Origin: Chitinophagales bacterium
GTDB taxonomy: Bacteria > Bacteroidota > Bacteroidia > Chitinophagales > UBA2359
Length of the DNA stretch: 10,652 nucleotides
Direction of reading: 5' to 3'
NCBI GenBank assembly: GCA_020629335.1
Contig: JAHDDN010000165.1
Coordinates: 1 to 10,652, forward strand
Part shown: positions 7,062 through 10,652 of the stretch, one piece after another
Numbering within the stretch: position 1 is the stretch's first letter
How the letters are laid out: each line of letters begins with the position of its first letter
Notes under the pieces: generated by a model
Told to the model about the DNA's origin: nothing
The model's database searches: none
Seen by the model: only the letters and a program-made list of their open reading frames with translations
Translations under genes and position numbers: made by a program

Positions 7062-7123
7062 TTTGCTTTGGGTAAAATCGAAAAGCTCTTCCTTGCTGGA
7101 GCTAATAAAGCAAGTTAACTTTG
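7062..7123 (+). repeat. Promoter-bearing direct repeat, unit 2
   Basis: The unit opens with TTTGCTTTGGG, has the same core AAAGCTCTTCCTTG (7082-7095) and TGGAG, and ends in AGTTAACTTTG. The stretch between TGGAG and the -7 box differs from unit 1 while its length is kept, so promoter geometry is conserved more than sequence. In this unit AGCTC and GAGCT around the -33 box form a small inverted repeat. Confidence 0.75.
7093..7123 (+). promoter_or_regulatory. Proximal promoter P2 (TTG-N20-TAACTTTG)
   Basis: TTG (7093-7095) and TAACTTTG (7116-7123) are again 20 bases apart. Transcription would start near 7130, leaving a leader of about 50 A/T-rich bases before the ATG at 7182. This argues against the GTG at 7128 as the start codon. 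Confidence 0.7.
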
Positions 7124-7181
7124 AATTGTGAAAGGAAATATACCCCATTATTTATTCTCTAAACAATTAAATTTTACTTTT

Positions 7182-8774
7182 ATGAAGACTAATCTAACAA
7201 TTTTGACAGTGCTTATTTTATGTTTCGTCAACATAATAAGCCTAAAAGCTCAATACATCATCAATGATGATTTAGAAGCTGAAGACATTAAAACGAATAC
7301 CAAACGTCTTTACTTTGGGGATAATGTTAATTTATACGCTACAGGAGGAGCTGGTTTGTTGTATCAAAGCTATAGTTCTAATAGTTCTATGATTGTATTA
7401 CATGATAAAGAAAATACAAGATTGGGTGAAATGTGTGCCAACTCAAATGGTCAATCCTTTGGTTTAAAAGATATGGATGCCAAATGGGTGTTTTTGGCAA
7501 AGCCAGCCACTAATACAGATTTACTAGTAAATGGACAGACTAAGCTAAGAATTTTAGCGAATGGTAATACTGGAATAGGTATAACTGCGCCAACACATAA
7601 ACTACATATTAATGGTAATTTAAGAGTAGGAAATAGTAATGATTATTTGACTTATAATGTATCAGGTGGAGCTTATAAAATAGATAAAGTGGGTAATGGT
7701 AATTTATATTATTACAGAAATAATAATTTAAGAATGTCAGTGACTGATGAAGGTATAGGCATTAACACAGCATTTGTCAATAGTGATTCAGATTATCAAT
7801 TGACAGTAGATGGTAAAATAGATATAGATGGTATTTTAATGGGTGATACTAATGGTACTATGAAAGTTGGTTTTTTTGAGGGAACCAGTACGGTTGATGA
7901 GCACAGCTATTTACAAGTAAATGGTGCAAATGGAATCGTAAACAATATCGGTATTACTCCATCTGCCATGATATTGGGTATACAGGATATTTGTGATGAC
8001 TTTGTTATGCCTACAATAGATTCAAATACTGCCCTATACTTAGCTCCTGGAAAAGATGCTGTAAAAGAGACAACCACTTGGAAGATATACTCAGATAGTA
8101 CTTTAAAGAAAAATATTGAGCCATTAAGTAATAGTCTTGAAAAGTTAATGGACGTGAAGTTGTATGAGTATGAGTATAATGGTTTAGCAGGCACGAAATC
8201 AGGTAAAAAGCATTATGGTGTCATGGCGCAGGAAATTCAAGAAATTCTGCCTAATACGGTTAGTCCTATTGAAACTAATAATAAAAGATCAGATGGAAGC
8301 AGTAAAGAAATATTAGGTTTTAATCCCCATGATTTATTTATGATGCATATTGATGCTACCAAAGAATTAGCTACGCAAATGGAGGAAAAGAATGCTCAAT
8401 ATGAAGAGTTAAATGCCAAGTATAATGAGCTGGAAGATAAGTATGATAGCTTAGTGATGATGCTGGAAAATATAGCTTATAAAGCAAACAATAATTCGAT
8501 CGTTACTTTGCCTAAATTATATCAATCTGTTCCTAATCCTACAGATGGGAAAATGGTGATTGCCTATTCAGTCCCTCAAGATTCGAATCGTGCTACGATT
8601 AGTATCACTAATTTGGAAGGGAAGTTCCTCTATGAAATAGTAATTGAAGACAAAGGAGATAGCCAACTCATTTTTGATGCTGTTCGAGCAGGTTTAACAA
8701 AAGGAACCTATATCTACTCTCTATTAGTAGACAATATTAAAGTTGATAGTAAGAAATTCTTACTATTAGATTAG
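7182..8774 (+). CDS. Secreted S74 chaperone-domain protein with T9SS signal
   Basis: This 530-residue protein has a Sec signal peptide (MKTNLTILTVLILCFVNIISLKA, about 1-23). A beta-rich stalk follows, including the tail-fibre-like motif GIGITAPTHKLHINGNLRVGN (131-151). The Peptidase_S74 domain begins at SDSTLKKNIEPL (304-315) and includes HYGVMAQEIQEILP. Ser304 and Lys309 have the spacing of the autocleavage dyad known from phage endosialidase. A coiled coil (about 392-430) leads to a T9SS type A sorting domain (about 443-530, LYQSVPNPTDGK to KKFLLLD). It is probably a trimeric surface or secreted fibre exported by Sec and then T9SS. The frame is open to a GTG at 7128, but I chose the ATG at 7182 because it opens the signal peptide and lies downstream of the predicted transcription start. 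Confidence 0.88.
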   Translation: MKTNLTILTVLILCFVNIISLKAQYIINDDLEAEDIKTNTKRLYFGDNVNLYATGGAGLLYQSYSSNSSMIVLHDKENTRLGEMCANSNGQSFGLKDMDAKWVFLAKPATNTDLLVNGQTKLRILANGNTGIGITAPTHKLHINGNLRVGNSNDYLTYNVSGGAYKIDKVGNGNLYYYRNNNLRMSVTDEGIGINTAFVNSDSDYQLTVDGKIDIDGILMGDTNGTMKVGFFEGTSTVDEHSYLQVNGANGIVNNIGITPSAMILGIQDICDDFVMPTIDSNTALYLAPGKDAVKETTTWKIYSDSTLKKNIEPLSNSLEKLMDVKLYEYEYNGLAGTKSGKKHYGVMAQEIQEILPNTVSPIETNNKRSDGSSKEILGFNPHDLFMMHIDATKELATQMEEKNAQYEELNAKYNELEDKYDSLVMMLENIAYKANNNSIVTLPKLYQSVPNPTDGKMVIAYSVPQDSNRATISITNLEGKFLYEIVIEDKGDSQLIFDAVRAGLTKGTYIYSLLVDNIKVDSKKFLLLD

Positions 8775-8784
8775 TCTTTTAATG

Positions 8785-8813
8785 CCCAATGGCTTCCTAA
8801 GGGGGCTGTTGGG
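8785..8813 (+). terminator. Terminator-like hairpin
   Basis: CCCAATGGCTTCC pairs with GGGGGCTGTTGGG across a 3-base loop, about 13 pairs including several G-T wobbles, beginning 10 bases after the S74 gene stop. There is no T tract after it, so it may act as a transcript-end stabiliser or weak terminator. Confidence 0.5.
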
Positions 8814-8999
8814 TATATACCAATCACACTATAAGTTAATAAGCGATCTAGCTTAATTTAATCATCCTATAAATTTTAATGATGTAAAATTTTTTAACCA
8901 AGTCTTCTTGGGAGGGCGGAGCCTTGCCCATAAAGGAGGGAGTTGTATCACTCGCTTTAACGTAAATGATACCCATTGTTTAATTTTTAACTTAAAACT

Positions 9000-9188
9000 A
9001 TGAAAGCAAAAATAATTTTAACCACGATTACAGTAATGACTGTACTGATGCATCTAATCAATGCTCAAACTAATATCCCCAATGACCTTGAAGTCAATGG
9101 ATATATAAACTCTACTACTAAAGAATTCCGATTTGCTAATGAAATGCAATTACATACAACACTAACTCGATATTATCATAAAAAATAA
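9000..9188 (+). pseudogene. Truncated paralogue of the S74/T9SS protein
   Basis: The 62 residues begin with a Sec signal peptide (MKAKIILTTITVMTVLMHLINAQ). The mature start IPNDLEVNGYINSTTKEFRFANEMQLHTT lines up with INDDLEAEDIKTNTKRLYFGDNVNLYATG of the upstream gene. The similarity then stops and the frame ends after RYYHKK, so stalk, S74 domain, coiled coil and sorting signal are all missing. It may be the 5' remnant of a recombined gene or a small secreted protein in its own right. Its stop lies 5 bases before the M23 peptidase start, so the two are probably cotranscribed. The leader 8775-8999 includes a GC-rich patch (8909-8940) and no clear -7 box. Confidence 0.6.
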
Positions 9189-9193
9189 TCATT

Positions 9194-10652
9194 ATGCGTA
9201 TATTAATTTTAATTTTATTTAGCATGTCTCAATTGCTTTTTTCTAGCCAACATTTATTATCTCAAGAAACATTTGGGCATCCTGTAAATGGAACATACAT
9301 AATCGGTAATTGCTATTATGGAGATAATTGTGTTACTAGTTCAAGTCATCATACAGGAGTAGACTATTCATTATCTAATGGAACTGATATTTTAGCAAGT
9401 GCTACAGGGAAAGTTGCATACATTATTAAATGGGAAGATCAATATTATGACAATAATCATGGTATGGGATCAACTGTAATTTTAGAGCATAGATTAAGTA
9501 CAGGGGGGCATAAGTACTCATCTTATTCACATCTAGATTCTGTTAATCCAGATTTATATGAAGGGCAGGTAATTAATAAAGGGGATATGGTCGGAATTAT
9601 GGGGGCATCAGGTTATGGATGTCAAACATGGTGGTGTTCTGATAATGGCGCCTGTACAGGTTATGTTGGATGTGGTAATACTCACCTACATTTCGAAATT
9701 AAGGATGGTAATACTTTAGCTAATCCTTCAGGTCCAAGTAGTCCTCCTCAATATGGGTACACTCCTAGTAATCCAGACTATTATGGCTACAATGATCCAT
9801 TATCTTATATAAACTCTGTTGAAGTAATACCTCATCCTGATTTGATATATCCAAGTAATAACGCTAGTAATATTCCTGCAAGTGTTACTTTAGATTGGTC
9901 AGGTATTTCTGGAGCTAATAACTATAGGATTCAAATAAAAAAGGCAACAGATTCTGGATGGACTGCAGAAGATGGATTTTTGAATGGTAATGGTACTACT
10001 AGTTCAGTTGTAGTCAATCAAACTACAGGCTATAACTCAGAACTTAGTACAAACCTAACTTCTAATGAAACCTATTATTGGACGGTAAGAGTGGCAAATC
10101 CTAATGCACATTCTTACTATAGTCCACCTCAAAGTTTTACGACCTCATCTTCTAGTTATCCTACAGCTCCTAACGCACCTAATTTATATCAACCATCTAA
10201 CAATGGAACCAACGTATCCATTCCCGTAAGTTTTGATTGGTCTAATGTATCGGGAGCAGAGTATCGGATTCAGGTTTCAACGAGTAATAGTGGATGGAGT
10301 CCTAGTGATGGCTTCACTCTAAGTTCTTATTGTAATTCCACAGTACTGGTTAATAAAAATACTGGAACTACTTCATCCTTTGTTTGGAATTTACCAGATG
10401 CCACCTACATTTGTGATTCACCTCAAGAAAATACGACTTATTATTGGACGGTGCGGTCTTTTGTAGCGGGTAGTGGTACTTCTGATTATACGCCTCCGCA
10501 AGCTTTTACAACGGCACCTCCAGCGGTTCCCATACCACCGAATGCTCCTAGTTTATATCAACCATTATGGAATGCGACGAATGTTTCTATTCCCGTAAGT
10601 TTTGATTGGTCAAGTATCTCAGGAGGGGCAGAGTATCGCATTCAGGTATCGA
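9194..10652 (+). CDS. Secreted M23 metallopeptidase with Fn3-like repeats (partial)
   Basis: The frame stays open for 486 codons and runs off the window, so the C-terminus is missing. A Sec signal peptide (about 1-23, MRILILILFSMSQLLFSSQHLLS) precedes an M23/LytM domain (about 30-210). HHTGVDY (52-58) supplies zinc ligands His53 and Asp57; HLHFEI (164-169) supplies catalytic His164 and ligand His166; His113 (SYSHLDS) matches the second catalytic histidine. Such enzymes cut peptidoglycan cross-bridges or related peptides. Six cysteines (40, 46, 143, 148, 154, 160) suggest disulfides, four of them in an insertion before HLHFEI. Fibronectin-III-like repeats follow (about 213-318, 325-445, and 448 onward), with WxxxSGxxxYRIQ and TYYWTVR motifs. 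An in-frame stop at 9179-9181 supports the ATG at 9194. A T9SS signal may lie beyond the edge. Confidence 0.88.
   Translation, partial: MRILILILFSMSQLLFSSQHLLSQETFGHPVNGTYIIGNCYYGDNCVTSSSHHTGVDYSLSNGTDILASATGKVAYIIKWEDQYYDNNHGMGSTVILEHRLSTGGHKYSSYSHLDSVNPDLYEGQVINKGDMVGIMGASGYGCQTWWCSDNGACTGYVGCGNTHLHFEIKDGNTLANPSGPSSPPQYGYTPSNPDYYGYNDPLSYINSVEVIPHPDLIYPSNNASNIPASVTLDWSGISGANNYRIQIKKATDSGWTAEDGFLNGNGTTSSVVVNQTTGYNSELSTNLTSNETYYWTVRVANPNAHSYYSPPQSFTTSSSSYPTAPNAPNLYQPSNNGTNVSIPVSFDWSNVSGAEYRIQVSTSNSGWSPSDGFTLSSYCNSTVLVNKNTGTTSSFVWNLPDATYICDSPQENTTYYWTVRSFVAGSGTSDYTPPQAFTTAPPAVPIPPNAPSLYQPLWNATNVSIPVSFDWSSISGGAEYRIQVS
10187..10652 (+). repeat. In-frame tandem repeat within the M23 gene
   Basis: DNA at 10187-10281 (from TATCAACCAT) recurs with few changes at 10556-10652, an offset of 369 bases or 123 codons. 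Conserved stretches include ATTCCCGTAAGTTTTGATTGG and GCAGAGTATCG. Each unit starts an Fn3-like domain. The first domain (from about 9830) is much more diverged, so the last two arose by recent duplication or are kept alike by gene conversion. The second copy is cut by the window end. Confidence 0.85.

Larger units (their letters stand above)
6855..7181. other. Divergent intergenic region with duplicated promoters
   Basis: This region has no gene. The left half (6855-6960) is very AT-rich and should hold the minus-strand promoter of the 496-residue gene, but I cannot see a clear TAnnTTTG box there. The right half holds two related direct repeats (6962-7024 and 7062-7123), each with a plus-strand promoter, and then a leader of about 50 bases before the start at 7182. 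Confidence 0.7.

Noticed and set aside
7128..7181. GTG start at 7128 for the S74 protein
   Set aside because: The extra 18 residues would precede a clear signal peptide, and the codon lies at or before the predicted transcription start of the proximal promoter.
8945..8972. GTATCA...TGATAC inverted repeat as an operator before the truncated paralogue
   Set aside because: Only 6 bp per arm with a 16-base gap, which is easily expected by chance in AT-rich DNA.

Overview
The window is AT-rich DNA that fits a Bacteroidota chromosome. The protein with an S74 domain ends in a type IX secretion (T9SS) sorting domain, a system restricted to this phylum. Two copies of the phylum's characteristic -7 promoter box (TAnnTTTG) lie before it. 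Genes are preceded by A/T-rich leaders instead of Shine-Dalgarno sequences. A marine Saprospiraceae-type organism would fit the gene mix, but I cannot prove family or genus from this sequence.

Layout. Positions 1-471 hold no convincing gene. They carry a short run of TGTCA/TGACA pentamers and one copy of a GC-rich dispersed element. A saccharopine reductase gene (472-1815, +) follows, then a small protein (1991-2173, +) ending at a strong bidirectional terminator (2196-2231). On the minus strand, converging on that terminator, is a likely three-gene operon: a NatA-type ABC ATPase (4843-4076), a NatB-type permease overlapping it by ATGA (4079-2880), and a DUF1415 protein (2844-2257). The gene-free stretch 4844-5363 is a nest of repeats: two REP-like palindromes, a 22-bp inverted repeat, and a second, oppositely oriented copy of the GC-rich element from the left end. 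Next on the minus strand is a 496-residue helical protein of unknown function (6854-5364).

The right third is a plus-strand block of exported proteins. Two direct repeats about 99 bp apart each carry the same promoter geometry (TTG, 20 nt, TAACTTTG). They precede a secreted protein with tail-fibre-like repeats, an S74 intramolecular chaperone domain, a coiled coil and a T9SS signal (7182-8774). After a hairpin comes a 62-codon N-terminal remnant or mini-paralogue of that protein (9000-9188). Five bases after its stop begins a secreted M23 metallopeptidase with fibronectin-III-like repeats (9194 to the window end). That last gene has no stop inside the window but is clearly real: all active-site motifs are present.

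The left part is housekeeping: amino-acid metabolism and export. The right part is cell-surface or secreted machinery. No CRISPR array, tRNA, rRNA, transposase or phage structural module was seen. The most notable items are the tandem promoter duplication, the S74-plus-T9SS architecture, the truncated paralogue coupled to a peptidase gene, and the repeat nest.
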